A DNA stretch of 64,000 nucleotides from Sphingobacterium bovisgrunnientis (GTDB lineage: Bacteria > Bacteroidota > Bacteroidia > Sphingobacteriales > Sphingobacteriaceae). The stretch spans positions 33,183-97,182 of the forward strand of contig NZ_WUQY01000012.1 in the NCBI RefSeq assembly GCF_009829085.1, in the 5' to 3' direction. Both the position numbers and the translations under genes were made by a program. Of this stretch, positions 1 through 8,633 are shown piece after piece (within the stretch, counting starts at the first letter, position 1; each line of letters begins with the position of its first letter). The notes beneath the pieces are model-generated. The model had not been told where the DNA came from, did no database searches, and saw only the letters and a list, made by a program, of their open reading frames with translations.

Positions 1-1
1 T

Positions 2-1309
2 ATGGCAACTGTATTTCGAATGTATTACGAACTTCGTAAAAAACAATCTGTTTTAATATCTTTTGTAGGCCTAGTATCACTATGGATTGGCTACGAATAC
101 TTACACCAGACATGGGATTTAGCATTTCCATGGATGACGCTAGGAAACGGATTCGCAAATTTTCATCAAATTATTCAATGGTACAGCGTGACGGGAGTTT
201 ATGGCGGTACATTATGGATATGGATTGTGAATATTTTGGCTTTCTTATTTTATTGGCAATACAAACACAAGGTACAAGCATATTCGCAGAAGATTATTCT
301 TTCATTAGGAATTGGTTACATCGCCTTGCCGATTTTAATTTCGGCAATTCAATATTACAGCTACGAAGAACCTATTAATCCTTCGGAAATAGTCGTTGTA
401 CAGCCTAATATTGATCCTTACCAAAAGTTTGGATCCATTTCTCCAGCCGAACAATTGGAAAATTTGATTACGCTTTCGAAAAGTGTCGCGAAGCCCAATA
501 CCGAGTTTTTTGTTTGGCCAGAAACAGCCATTTCCGAACGCGGAGGTATTAACGAAGAAGATTTTAGACAATACCCGTCTTATACAAGAATTGTGAATTT
601 CTTAGGCGAATACCATAACGGAAATGTATTATCAGGAATCGAAAGTTACAGAATTTATCAAGATAAACAGACCAACACTTCACGACCATTTGGGGCGAGT
701 TATGTAGATAGCTTCAATGGTTCGACCTTAATAGATGGCTCAAGTATTTTACAATATTACCATAAATCAAAACTTGTTCCTGGTGTAGAACAATTGCCAT
801 TTGGCGATTGGTTGGCTTTTATGACACCATTGTTCGATCATTTTGGTGGCACAACAGGAGGTTATGGTAAAGATGCAGAGCCGAAAGTGTTATATTCTCA
901 AAGTGGAATAGGTGCAGCACCAACAATTTGTTACGAGTCCATTTGGGGTGATTATGTTGCAGAATATGTAAAAAATGGTGCGCAATTTATCGCTGTAATG
1001 ACTAACGATGGTTGGTGGAAAAATACTTCGGGCAAAGACCAACACATGGCTTATGCAAAACTTCGCGCTATAGAAAATAGACGTTGGGTAGCACGCTCCG
1101 CAAATACAGGAATTTCTGGCTTTATAAATCAAAAAGGTGATATCGTACAGCATACGGAATGGTGGGTACCCACTGCGTTGTCGCAAGAAATTAATTTAAA
1201 CGACGAAAAGACATTTTATACAAAAAATGGAGATTTGATTGTATATTTCGGGTTATTTGGTAGTTTATTGTCATTTCTTCTGTTGATTATTTCGAAATAC
1301 AAAAAATAA
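2..1309 (+). CDS. lnt: Apolipoprotein N-acyltransferase, 5'-truncated by window edge
   Basis: Transfers an acyl chain from phospholipid to the N-terminal cysteine of lipoproteins in the inner membrane, the last step of lipoprotein maturation. The visible 435 residues lack the first membrane helices (family length is roughly 500-550), so the gene begins before base 1 and the first Met here is not the true start. The nitrilase-like periplasmic domain covers about residues 125-400. It carries the expected triad: Glu174 in WPETA, Lys255 in YHKSK, and Cys310 in ICYES. A final hydrophobic helix sits near residues 412-430. The downstream cysteine desulfurase starts 35 bp after the stop. The family assignment is firm; only the N-terminus is missing. 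Confidence 0.95.
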   Translation: MATVFRMYYELRKKQSVLISFVGLVSLWIGYEYLHQTWDLAFPWMTLGNGFANFHQIIQWYSVTGVYGGTLWIWIVNILAFLFYWQYKHKVQAYSQKIILSLGIGYIALPILISAIQYYSYEEPINPSEIVVVQPNIDPYQKFGSISPAEQLENLITLSKSVAKPNTEFFVWPETAISERGGINEEDFRQYPSYTRIVNFLGEYHNGNVLSGIESYRIYQDKQTNTSRPFGASYVDSFNGSTLIDGSSILQYYHKSKLVPGVEQLPFGDWLAFMTPLFDHFGGTTGGYGKDAEPKVLYSQSGIGAAPTICYESIWGDYVAEYVKNGAQFIAVMTNDGWWKNTSGKDQHMAYAKLRAIENRRWVARSANTGISGFINQKGDIVQHTEWWVPTALSQEINLNDEKTFYTKNGDLIVYFGLFGSLLSFLLLIISKYKK

Positions 1310-1332
1310 TTCGAAAACTTTTTTCAAATGCC

Positions 1333-1340
1333 TAATTTTG
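1333..1340 (+). promoter_or_regulatory. Bacteroidetes -7 element TAATTTTG before the desulfurase
   Basis: TAATTTTG matches the Bacteroidetes -7 consensus TAnnTTTG and ends only 4 bases before the ATG at 1345. A TTCG at 1311-1314 is a weak -33 candidate (18-bp spacing). If used, transcription would start at or next to the ATG, giving a leaderless mRNA. Confidence 0.45.
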
Positions 1341-1344
1341 CCGA

Positions 1345-2478
1345 ATGCACATATATCTAGATAACGCCGCTACCACTCCTTTAGACCCAGAAGTAATTGA
1401 AGTAATGGTAGAAACCATGAAAAATGAATATGGAAACCCTTCATCAATTCATGCTCATGGTCGTCAGGCTAAAACTATAGTTGAAAAAGCAAGAAAGACT
1501 ATTGCCAATCTTCTACATGCTTCACCAGCAGAAATTTTCTTTACTTCAGGTGGTACAGAAGCAGATAATATGGCTATCGTTCGTTCGATTGAGGCATACG
1601 GCATTACTCACGCGATTACCACTCCTATAGAACACCATGCGGTTTTGCATACACTGGAAGAATTAGCAAAGAATGACAAGATTCAGTTGGATTTGTTACG
1701 CTTAGATGAACAAGGAAATATTGACTTAAATCAGCTGGAGGAATTGTTGGCGAAAAATCCACGCAGTTTAGTCTCCATAATGCATGCTAATAACGAACTC
1801 GGCAATCTTACAGACATCAAAAGAGTTTCTGAAATCTGCCAGCAATACAATGCTATTTTCCATTCGGATACGGTACAAACAATGGGACACTATAAGCATG
1901 ATTTGTCTGAGCTCAAAATTGATTTTATCACCGGAGCTGGTCATAAATTCCACGGTCCAAAAGGCGTAGGATTTTTATATATTAATGGCAATAACAAAAT
2001 AAGACCACTAATTTTCGGTGGTGCACAAGAACGCAATATGCGTGGTGGCACGGAGAATGTGTATGGAATTGTCGGACTCGCAAAAGCTCTGGAAATTGCT
2101 TACCGCGAAATGGATGAGCATCATGCCTATATTCAAGGATTGAAAAGCTATATGATTGACGCACTAAAAACAGCAATTCCGACAATACAATTTAATGGAA
2201 ATCTTGATCCAGCTAATTCCTTGTATACTGTACTAAATGTTTCCTTACCTTGTACAGATATGAGCGATATGTTGTTATTCAATCTGGATATTTTTGGTAT
2301 TTCCGCTTCTGGCGGTAGCGCTTGTAGCTCGGGTTCAGACATCGGATCCCATGTTTTACGTGGAATTAATGCCAATCCAGATAGACCATCGGTCAGATTC
2401 TCATTTAGTAAGAATAATACAAAAGAAGAAATTGATACCGTAGTCGCGAAGTTGAAAGAAATTTGCGAACACAATTAA
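1345..2478 (+). CDS. Cysteine desulfurase (NifS/IscS class V aminotransferase)
   Basis: PLP enzyme that removes sulfur from cysteine to give alanine and an enzyme persulfide, feeding Fe-S cluster or thio-modification pathways. The 377 residues show the class V landmarks: the N-terminal YLDNAATTP motif, PLP-stacking His97-His98, Asp175 in HSDT, the Schiff-base Lys201 in GAGHKFHGPKG, and the active-site loop Cys327 in SGGSACSSGS. The long loop after Cys327 is typical of IscS/NifS-like rather than SufS-like enzymes. No iscU, hscA or fdx gene lies nearby, so the acceptor pathway cannot be read from context. A strong hairpin follows the stop. Confidence 0.95.
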   Translation: MHIYLDNAATTPLDPEVIEVMVETMKNEYGNPSSIHAHGRQAKTIVEKARKTIANLLHASPAEIFFTSGGTEADNMAIVRSIEAYGITHAITTPIEHHAVLHTLEELAKNDKIQLDLLRLDEQGNIDLNQLEELLAKNPRSLVSIMHANNELGNLTDIKRVSEICQQYNAIFHSDTVQTMGHYKHDLSELKIDFITGAGHKFHGPKGVGFLYINGNNKIRPLIFGGAQERNMRGGTENVYGIVGLAKALEIAYREMDEHHAYIQGLKSYMIDALKTAIPTIQFNGNLDPANSLYTVLNVSLPCTDMSDMLLFNLDIFGISASGGSACSSGSDIGSHVLRGINANPDRPSVRFSFSKNNTKEEIDTVVAKLKEICEHN

Positions 2479-2514
2479 CAACACAGGGCTGAAAAATTTC
2501 AACCCTGTGTTGTT
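2477..2514. terminator. Bidirectional hairpin terminator
   Basis: A perfect 12-bp stem (AACAACACAGGG / CCCTGTGTTGTT) with a 14-nt loop lies between the convergent desulfurase gene and the NlpE-like gene. It starts at the desulfurase stop codon. No long T-run follows on either side. Confidence 0.6.
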
Positions 2515-2526
2515 ATATACTTAAAT

Positions 2527-2943
2527 TTATCGGATTCGTAACAATTGATACTTCTCAGCTAGATCTCCTTTGATTTCGTTGCCAGCAAGATCAAGTTGAA
2601 TCAAATAGTCCGGATTTATTTTATACTGATAATCAACACCTTCCAGGGTCAGCATATTTTTTTTGATCGACCACTCCCCTTCTTTTATAAATTGATCTTC
2701 GGATTTGCCTTCATACATGTAACGTAAAACATAGGAGTTATCCTTATGCAATTCGAGCATTGTATTTATCGCCTCACAATCAACGCAAGGTAAATCACCA
2801 CTGTAATATCCAGCCAAATTAGCTGATAAAACCTCCATGCTTTCAGTTTTATCCTTTGCCGCGACAGACTTCTGATTGTTGACACAGCTAAGAGCAACAG
2901 CTATCAGAATAAGCAAAAACGATATAGATAACAACCAACGCAT
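2527..2943 (-). CDS. NlpE-like copper-resistance family lipoprotein
   Basis: A small lipoprotein of 138 residues. It has a signal peptide with a lipobox ending at Cys20 (VALSC). It then has the NlpE N-terminal signature: GYYSGDLPCVDCE with Cys53 and Cys56, followed by a beta-rich barrel with LEL, SYVLRY and GEWS strands. In E. coli NlpE senses surface attachment and envelope stress through Cpx; the Bacteroidetes homologues are of unknown role. Only the N-terminal NlpE domain is present, which is usual outside enterobacteria. The gene stands alone between two convergent or unlinked neighbours. The family call is good; the function is inferred. Confidence 0.8.
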   Translation of the reverse strand: MRWLLSISFLLILIAVALSCVNNQKSVAAKDKTESMEVLSANLAGYYSGDLPCVDCEAINTMLELHKDNSYVLRYMYEGKSEDQFIKEGEWSIKKNMLTLEGVDYQYKINPDYLIQLDLAGNEIKGDLAEKYQLLRIR

Positions 2944-3005
2944 AATGTTTTAAGCTATTCAAAAAGAATACCAAAACACTGGTTATTAATTTTTTTTCTT
3001 AAAAT

Positions 3006-3338
3006 TTAACAATCTTCGTCGTCATCCATCCCAAGTAACATATTCAAAGCCCCCATCAATTCTCCTTTAGCATGGTTATTGCGCATTTTTGTAGCCACTA
3101 AAATACCCTTTTTATAAACTTCTTCTGCTTTTTCCGATTCCCCTAATTTTTCCAAGAATTTTCCAAAATGATAATAGCTACCAACATAGTCAGGAAAATT
3201 AGTTAGCATATTCTCAAAGCCCGCACGTGTTCTGGCAGTATCATCACCTTTTAGGAATTCCATGGTCAAAGCATAATGTAAGAACGGATCTTGTGGGCTT
3301 TCACGCAAAAACTCTTCTAACTGTTCAATTCGATTCAT
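3006..3338 (-). CDS. Small tetratricopeptide-repeat protein
   Basis: A 110-residue cytoplasmic protein, taking the Met at 3338 (MNRIEQLEEF) as the start. The longer frame from 3374 adds 12 poorly conserved residues. It contains two to three TPR-like helix pairs, for example PFLHYALTMEFLKGDD, YVGSYYHFGKFLEKLGE and KAEEVYKKGI. The C-terminus is acidic (GMDDDEDC). TPR proteins act as protein-binding scaffolds, but no partner can be named here. Divergent to etfB across about 140 bp. The TPR assignment is confident. Confidence 0.75.
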   Translation of the reverse strand: MNRIEQLEEFLRESPQDPFLHYALTMEFLKGDDTARTRAGFENMLTNFPDYVGSYYHFGKFLEKLGESEKAEEVYKKGILVATKMRNNHAKGELMGALNMLLGMDDDEDC

Positions 3339-3425
3339 ACTACAAAAATAAACTATATCAACACAAAAGAACATATTCTACAAAATAATTTCCTATGCTT
3401 GCATAGTAAATTAAAATTATTTGTC

Positions 3426-3433
3426 TATATTTG
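3426..3433 (+). promoter_or_regulatory. Probable -7 element (TATATTTG) for etfBA
   Basis: TATATTTG fits TAnnTTTG and lies 45 bp before the chosen etfB start at 3479. A TTG at 3399-3401 is a candidate -33 element, with a slightly long 24-bp spacer. Confidence 0.4.
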
Positions 3434-3478
3434 ATAAGCAAGCATAACTACATAAACTTAATTCAAAACCTTATAAAC

Positions 3479-4219
3479 ATGAAAATATTAGTTTGTATAA
3501 GTAATGTTCCAGATACTACATCTAAAATTACATTTACGAATAACAATTCTGAATTTAATTCAGCGGGAGTCCAATATATCATAAACCCTTACGATGAAAT
3601 TGCTTTGGCAAAAGCAATAGAACTTACAAACTCAGGTGCAAACGGGACTGTAACGGTGATCACTGTGGGCGAAGTCTCTACCGAACCAACGATTCGTAAA
3701 GCATTGGCTATTGGCGCGGATAATGCAGTTCGAATAAATACAAATCCAGCTGACGCGTGGTTTGTGGCTAATCAAATTGCCGATTATGCCAAAAAGCATT
3801 CTTTTGATTTGATATTAACAGGACGTGAATCCATAGATTACAATGGTTCTCAAGTTGCCGCAATGGTTGCTGAACTTTTGAGTTTACCCTCGGTATCTAT
3901 TGCTAAAGGATTAAACATTGAAGGAAGTCAAGCTAGTATAGAACGTGAGATTGAGGGGGGGAAAGAAGTTGTCTCTGCATCATTACCCTTAGTAGTGGGT
4001 ACGGCAGAAGGGGTTGCTGAACCGAAAATTCCAAATATGCGTGGTATTATGGCAGCACGAACAAAACCTTTGGAAGTCGTTGAACCTATTGAAGTCAAAC
4101 CATTGACTAAAATCAATAATTACAGCACACCGATAGCGCGAGGAAACGTAAAATTGATCGACGAAAACAACATTAATGAGTTAGTGAATCTATTACACAG
4201 CGAAGCTAAAGTTATCTAA
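3479..4219 (+). CDS. etfB: Electron transfer flavoprotein subunit beta
   Basis: AMP-binding beta subunit of ETF, which carries electrons from acyl-CoA dehydrogenases to the quinone pool. The start is placed at 3479 (MKILVCISNVPD), because the family begins with this strand; an upstream in-frame Met at 3431 would add 16 unrelated residues. The resulting 246 residues match the family size. Visible signatures are INPYDEIALAKAIEL near residues 40-55, LTGRESIDYNGSQVAAMVAE near 115-135, and the GTAEGVAEPKIPNMRGIMAA region. It is followed after 20 bp by etfA, forming a two-gene operon. Very secure. Confidence 0.95.
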   Translation: MKILVCISNVPDTTSKITFTNNNSEFNSAGVQYIINPYDEIALAKAIELTNSGANGTVTVITVGEVSTEPTIRKALAIGADNAVRINTNPADAWFVANQIADYAKKHSFDLILTGRESIDYNGSQVAAMVAELLSLPSVSIAKGLNIEGSQASIEREIEGGKEVVSASLPLVVGTAEGVAEPKIPNMRGIMAARTKPLEVVEPIEVKPLTKINNYSTPIARGNVKLIDENNINELVNLLHSEAKVI

Positions 4220-4239
4220 CATAGAATAAAGAAAAGATT

Positions 4240-5214
4240 ATGTCAGTTTTAGTATACATAGAAAATACAGAAGGGCAACTAAAGAAGTCTGCTTTTGAAG
4301 TGGCAACATACGGGAAAGACATTGCTACACAATTAGGCACAGAAGCTATAGGTATCACAATTGGGGATATTCCTCAAGAGGAATTGAGCAAATTGGGCGC
4401 TTATGGTATTTCTAAAATATTACATGTATCCAATGACGATTTAAAATCATTTGTTAATCAAGCCTACGCGGCTATCATTGCATCCGCAGCGAAGCAACAA
4501 AATGCTAATGTGGTAGTACTTTCCAACACTTTTAGTGGGAAAGGATTGGCACCGCGTATAGCGACCAAACTGGAAGCAGGTTTAGTATCTGGAGCAGCGA
4601 CTATTCCGACGATTTCGGGTGATACATTTGAAATTAAGAAAACTGCATTTTCAAATAAAGCTATTGCAAACATCATTGTAGAGTCAGCCGTAAAAGTGAT
4701 AACGGTAAATCCAAATGGCTATGCAGCAAAAGAGATTGGCGGCTCTGCACAGGTTGAGAATTTTTCTGCACCTGTAGAAGCATCGGATTTTGGAACAATT
4801 GTAAAAGATATTGTTCGTGCAACAGATAAGATATCACTTCCCGAAGCAGAAATCGTTGTGTCAGCAGGCCGTGGAATGAAAGGACCAGAAAATTGGGCAA
4901 TGGTTGAAGAATTAGCGGAAGTATTAGGGGCAGCTACAGCTTGTTCAAAACCCGTTTCTGATGCAGGTTGGCGACCACATTCGGAGCATGTCGGTCAGAC
5001 AGGAATCGTCGTAAGTCCAAATTTATACATTGCAATAGGCATTTCAGGCGCTATTCAACATTTGGCTGGTGTTAGTTCATCGAAAACTATTGTGGTCATC
5101 AACAAAGATCCGGAAGCACCATTCTTTAAGGTCGCTGATTACGGAATCGTAGGCGATGCTTTCGTCATAGTTCCGAAATTGATAGAAGCGTTAAAAGCAT
5201 ATAAAGGAAACTAA
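4240..5214 (+). CDS. etfA: Electron transfer flavoprotein subunit alpha
   Basis: FAD-binding alpha subunit of ETF, partner of EtfB encoded just upstream. Its 324 residues match the family. The C-terminal FAD domain contains SAGRGMKGPENW near residue 207, GAATACSKPVSDAGW, GQTGIVVSPNLYIAIGISGA near 255, and INKDPEAPFFKVADYGIVGD near 288. These motifs bind the FAD ribityl and pyrophosphate groups. No ETF dehydrogenase or acyl-CoA dehydrogenase is adjacent. A hairpin with a run of nine T closes the operon. Confidence 0.96.
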   Translation: MSVLVYIENTEGQLKKSAFEVATYGKDIATQLGTEAIGITIGDIPQEELSKLGAYGISKILHVSNDDLKSFVNQAYAAIIASAAKQQNANVVVLSNTFSGKGLAPRIATKLEAGLVSGAATIPTISGDTFEIKKTAFSNKAIANIIVESAVKVITVNPNGYAAKEIGGSAQVENFSAPVEASDFGTIVKDIVRATDKISLPEAEIVVSAGRGMKGPENWAMVEELAEVLGAATACSKPVSDAGWRPHSEHVGQTGIVVSPNLYIAIGISGAIQHLAGVSSSKTIVVINKDPEAPFFKVADYGIVGDAFVIVPKLIEALKAYKGN

Positions 5215-5237
5215 ACAAAATCATATCTATAATTAAG

Positions 5238-5275
5238 GTAGTACGTACAAAAAATGCGCGTGCTACTTTTTTTTT
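5238..5275 (+). terminator. Rho-independent terminator of etfBA
   Basis: An 8-bp stem (GTAGTACG / CGTGCTAC with one G-U pair) is followed at once by nine T residues, about 25 bp after the etfA stop. Confidence 0.75.
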
Positions 5276-5316
5276 GGCATTAATATTCACATCTTTGTAT
5301 CATTGAAGGTGTTCGG

Positions 5317-5943
5317 ATGAAGAAACTTAAGTTAGATATTGTTGGCTTATCGTATAGCCAAACACAATCAGGAGCATACGCACTTGTCTTGGGCGAAATA
5401 AATGGCAACAGACGCCTTCCTATCATCATTGGTAGTTTTGAGGCGCAGGCTATCGCGGTGGAAATCGAAAAGATGACACCTAGTCGTCCACTTACGCACG
5501 ACCTTTTCAAATCATTTTCTGAAACTTTTAATATTAGCATTGACGAAGTTTTGATTTACAACTTAGTAGATGGAATTTTCTTTGCGAAATTAATTTGTAG
5601 CCAAGGGAATGAAACACATGAAATCGACGCACGCACTTCCGATGCTGTGGCTTTGGCAGTTAGATTTGAGTGTCCAATCTACACGTATGATTTCATCATG
5701 TCGTCTGCAGGAATCGTTATCGAAAGTAATGATTTCGCTTTTTTAGAAAATTTGAGTTCCGCTAACACTTCAGAAGTAACAACACCATCTCCAAAAAAAG
5801 AGTTCGAAAAGCCAAAAGAGGTTTCTCCTTATGCCTCGTTGACATTAGAACAACTGGAAAGTACACTAGAAAAAGCAATTGCAAACGAGCAATACGAAGT
5901 CGCAGCAAAGATCCGCGACGAAATAGAAAAAAGAAAATCATAA
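5317..5943 (+). CDS. Bifunctional nuclease family protein with UvrB/UvrC motif
   Basis: A 208-residue protein. The first ~140 residues are a bifunctional-nuclease (DUF151) domain, with LSYSQTQSGAYALVLGE, RRLPIIIGSFEAQAIA and IDARTSDAVALAVR. The C-terminal ~35 residues (TLEQLESTLEKAIANEQYE, then AAKIRDEIEKRK) form a UvrB/UvrC-type helical hairpin. DUF151 proteins have been reported with DNase and RNase activity in plants and solved structurally in Thermotoga; the bacterial role is unsettled. The fusion with the UVR motif is standard in Bacteroidetes. The nucleoside transporter starts 9 bp later, so the two are probably co-transcribed. Confidence 0.85.
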   Translation: MKKLKLDIVGLSYSQTQSGAYALVLGEINGNRRLPIIIGSFEAQAIAVEIEKMTPSRPLTHDLFKSFSETFNISIDEVLIYNLVDGIFFAKLICSQGNETHEIDARTSDAVALAVRFECPIYTYDFIMSSAGIVIESNDFAFLENLSSANTSEVTTPSPKKEFEKPKEVSPYASLTLEQLESTLEKAIANEQYEVAAKIRDEIEKRKS

Positions 5944-5952
5944 AATAACACT

Positions 5953-7329
5953 ATGTCTATCAAGTTAAGACTCACCATCATGAACTTCCTACAGTTCTTT
6001 GTTTGGGGAGCATGGTTAATTACAATAGCCAACTATTGGTTTGGGACTAAAAATTGGGATGGTACCCAGTTTGGAACCATATTCGCAACAATGGGGATTG
6101 CATCACTCTTTATGCCGACTATCATTGGTATAATAGCCGACCGCTGGATCAATGCGGAAAAACTTTATTCCTGTTTACATTTTCTATATGCCCTGTGCTT
6201 GATTTATTTGGCTAGAGTCGAAGATCCAAACACATTTTTCTATGTTATGCTTGCAGCCATGTGTTGCTACATGCCGACATTAGCACTTTCCAACTCCATC
6301 GCTTACTCTTCCCTCACAGCAGCAAAATATGATTTAATTAAAGCCTTTCCTCCAGTTCGTGTTTGGGGTACTGTCGGTTTCATAGCTGCTATGTGGATTA
6401 CGAATCTTTCTGGAAATAAAGCGACAGAGTTTCAATTTTACATTGCCGCAGCAGGATCTATCACGCTGGCATTATACTCACTATTTGTGATTCCAAAATG
6501 TCCACCGCAGCGTTTAATAAAGGAAAATTCTAAATGGACAGAACTTTTAGGTTTGGAAGCTTTCAAATTATTCGCCAATTACAAAATGGCGTTATTCTTT
6601 ATCTTCTCCATGTTTTTAGGTGCAGCATTGCAATTGACGAATGCATATGGAGATGTATTTTTAAGTGAATTTTCTTTTTACCCGAAATATGCCAACTCAC
6701 TTGTAGTAGAAGGTTCAACAATTATTATGTCGATTTCTCAAATATCCGAAACCTTATTTATTCTGGCTATCCCATTTTTCTTGAAAAGATTTGGAATTCG
6801 TAATGTAATGTTATTTGCGATGGTGGCTTGGGTATTGCGATTTGGATTATTTGCCTTCGGCAATCCTTCTGACGGACTTTGGATGATTATTTTATCTTGC
6901 GTAGTCTATGGTTTAGCATTTGATTTCTTTAATATCTCTGGCTCACTTTTCGTAGAAAGTTCTACAGATTCTAAAATCAGATCATCTGCGCAAGGCTTAT
7001 TTATGATGATGACCAACGGTTTTGGTGCTGTATTTGGCTCAATTTCTTCAGGTTGGTTGATCGATAAATATTTTACACAAGGATTCAGCAATGTGAATGA
7101 CTTGGCAAAACGCTTAGAAACAACAGTAGATAATTCTAAATTTTTGGAGTTTATAAACAGTAAAGGCATTAGCATCAACGATGGGATTTTCAACGAAGTA
7201 CTTTATTTAAAGGATTGGCATAACATCTGGTTGACATTTGCAGGATATACATTATTAATAGTAATTGCCTTTGCAATCCTATTCAAACACAAACACAATC
7301 CACAAGAAGTGGATAATATTACACATTAA
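5953..7329 (+). CDS. Nucleoside:H+ symporter-family MFS permease
   Basis: A 458-residue integral membrane protein of the NHS family (relatives of E. coli NupG and XapB), predicted to import nucleosides with protons. Twelve hydrophobic segments are evident. The N-terminal helix NFLQFFVWGAWLIT, the loop IADRWINAEKL and VRVWGTVGFIAAMW are hallmarks of this family in Bacteroidetes. The C-terminal third holds a soluble-looking loop (DLAKRLETTVDNSKFLEF) before the last helix. It lies 9 bp after the bifunctional nuclease gene. Substrate range is inferred from family only. Confidence 0.85.
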   Translation: MSIKLRLTIMNFLQFFVWGAWLITIANYWFGTKNWDGTQFGTIFATMGIASLFMPTIIGIIADRWINAEKLYSCLHFLYALCLIYLARVEDPNTFFYVMLAAMCCYMPTLALSNSIAYSSLTAAKYDLIKAFPPVRVWGTVGFIAAMWITNLSGNKATEFQFYIAAAGSITLALYSLFVIPKCPPQRLIKENSKWTELLGLEAFKLFANYKMALFFIFSMFLGAALQLTNAYGDVFLSEFSFYPKYANSLVVEGSTIIMSISQISETLFILAIPFFLKRFGIRNVMLFAMVAWVLRFGLFAFGNPSDGLWMIILSCVVYGLAFDFFNISGSLFVESSTDSKIRSSAQGLFMMMTNGFGAVFGSISSGWLIDKYFTQGFSNVNDLAKRLETTVDNSKFLEFINSKGISINDGIFNEVLYLKDWHNIWLTFAGYTLLIVIAFAILFKHKHNPQEVDNITH

Positions 7330-7370
7330 AACAATAAAGGGGAAATCAGCTGATTTCCCCTTTATTGTTT
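7328..7370. terminator. Long perfect-palindrome terminator
   Basis: A perfect 20-bp stem (AAACAATAAAGGGGAAATCA and its complement) with a 2-3 nt tip sits between the convergent nucleoside permease gene and the 7385-7888 gene. With A and T tracts on both sides it can stop transcription from either direction. Confidence 0.85.
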
Positions 7371-7384
7371 TATAAATGTATTCT

Positions 7385-7888
7385 TTATTGTCTCGCTTGT
7401 GCTTCTGCTATCATGGTGATTACTGCATCTATTGTAGATTTAGCAGCATCTTTCATCTTTTGCGTGCCGGCATAATCGGCGTCCAGGACAACTTCTTTAG
7501 ATTTTTCTTTATACGTATATTTCAAGATATAACGTGGTACATTTTTACCTTCATCTGCATTTGCTCTTGGTGTAGTCATATCATCATCCACATTCCAAAA
7601 TCCCAATTCCATCGCTTTGCGGTGCAAGTATAGCAAATCATCCTTTCTAAATTTCACTGTATCTTTTATCACTTTATCATCTTTTGTCAAAAATTGATAT
7701 TCAGCAGTTTTAGAATCATATTTATTCAACATTTCATCCGGTGTACCAAAAGTCAATTCGATAGATTCAAAATCTGAAAAACGATAAGGCGCATTTTTAA
7801 TCATCGAAGAGTAATAAACCCAACAATAAATAATAAATGGAACAATAATACAAATGGCTAAAAAGATTCTTTTTGATTTACTAGTCAT
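7385..7888 (-). CDS. Hypothetical membrane-anchored protein
   Basis: No family recognised. The 167-residue product has an N-terminal basic stretch (MTSKSKR) and one hydrophobic helix at about residues 8-26. A soluble domain follows, with alternating beta strands and charged turns (ESIELTFGTPDE, VKFRKDDLLYLHRKAMELGFW, YILKYTYKEKSKEVVLDADY). It ends in a helix, AAKSTIDAVITMIAEAQA. This looks like a signal-anchored periplasmic domain. It is monocistronic and shares the 7328-7370 terminator with the permease gene. Confidence 0.7.
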   Translation of the reverse strand: MTSKSKRIFLAICIIVPFIIYCWVYYSSMIKNAPYRFSDFESIELTFGTPDEMLNKYDSKTAEYQFLTKDDKVIKDTVKFRKDDLLYLHRKAMELGFWNVDDDMTTPRANADEGKNVPRYILKYTYKEKSKEVVLDADYAGTQKMKDAAKSTIDAVITMIAEAQARQ

Positions 7889-7996
7889 GACTTAATTAAA
7901 ATATGCTGGCAAAAATACACAAATTGTCTTCACTATTAATGTATTCGTAGATTATGTACTTACAATTGACATTTGTATTACTTCCGTCAACTCTAA

Positions 7997-8548
7997 TTAT
8001 AATTCAGGTGTGCCGCAGCGTGTAAAATATTTGTAATACCAAGGATCTTTCAGATTAGAAATTACGACACCTTGTTTGGTGGAAACATGTACAAATTTGT
8101 CATTGTGTAAATAAATGCCAACATGATCTATCGTTTTACCTCCAAACGAAAAAAACACCAAATCGCCTTCTTTTAACTGGTCATCATATTTCCGCTTAAT
8201 CACTTCTTCCATATCACGCGAACTACGCGGTAAGTTTTTTCCATATACTTGTTGATATACCATTCCTACAAAACCCGAGCAGTCAATTCCTGATTTGGTC
8301 TGCCCACCCAAACGATGCGGACTTCCCATCCATTCATCCACAAACTCGTAAAGTGAAGTATTTAAAAATTTTGGATTGGTGCCCAATAAATCTGCATAAT
8401 ATTGTTTAACATCAGCTTTCTTGCCAGAATTAGATCTTTCAATTGTTGTTTTATTTGCTGTTGTAACAGAAGATTTCCGCTTTATTCCACAAGAGTTTAA
8501 GAACAACAACACACAGATCAGCAGTATAAGTATTTGAATTTGTCTCAT
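7997..8548 (-). CDS. NlpC/P60 peptidoglycan endopeptidase lipoprotein
   Basis: Cleaves D-gamma-Glu-diaminopimelate-type links in cell-wall stem peptides. The 183-residue product has a lipoprotein signal ending at Cys20 (LFLNSC) and a short linker. The NlpC/P60 domain runs from about residue 62 to 183. Catalytic residues are visible as Cys90 in GIDCSGFV, His142 in DHVGIY and the polar His154 in FVHVS. It resembles E. coli Spr/MepS in size and architecture. It is divergent from the EamA transporter gene. The assignment is secure; the substrate peptide is inferred. Confidence 0.92.
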   Translation of the reverse strand: MRQIQILILLICVLLFLNSCGIKRKSSVTTANKTTIERSNSGKKADVKQYYADLLGTNPKFLNTSLYEFVDEWMGSPHRLGGQTKSGIDCSGFVGMVYQQVYGKNLPRSSRDMEEVIKRKYDDQLKEGDLVFFSFGGKTIDHVGIYLHNDKFVHVSTKQGVVISNLKDPWYYKYFTRCGTPEL

Positions 8549-8621
8549 AATAATAGTCTAAAATACCAAAACAAAATGAAACAACTGAAACAGCTAATTC
8601 TTTTTATCCGTATGAGTTAGG

Positions 8622-8629
8622 TATTTTTG
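8622..8629 (+). promoter_or_regulatory. -7 element TATTTTTG abutting the EamA start
   Basis: TATTTTTG fits TAnnTTTG and ends 4 bases before the ATG at 8634. A T-rich stretch at 8601-8605 could act as the -33 element. This geometry implies a leaderless transcript, as for the cysteine desulfurase gene. Confidence 0.45.
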
Positions 8630-8633
8630 CAAG

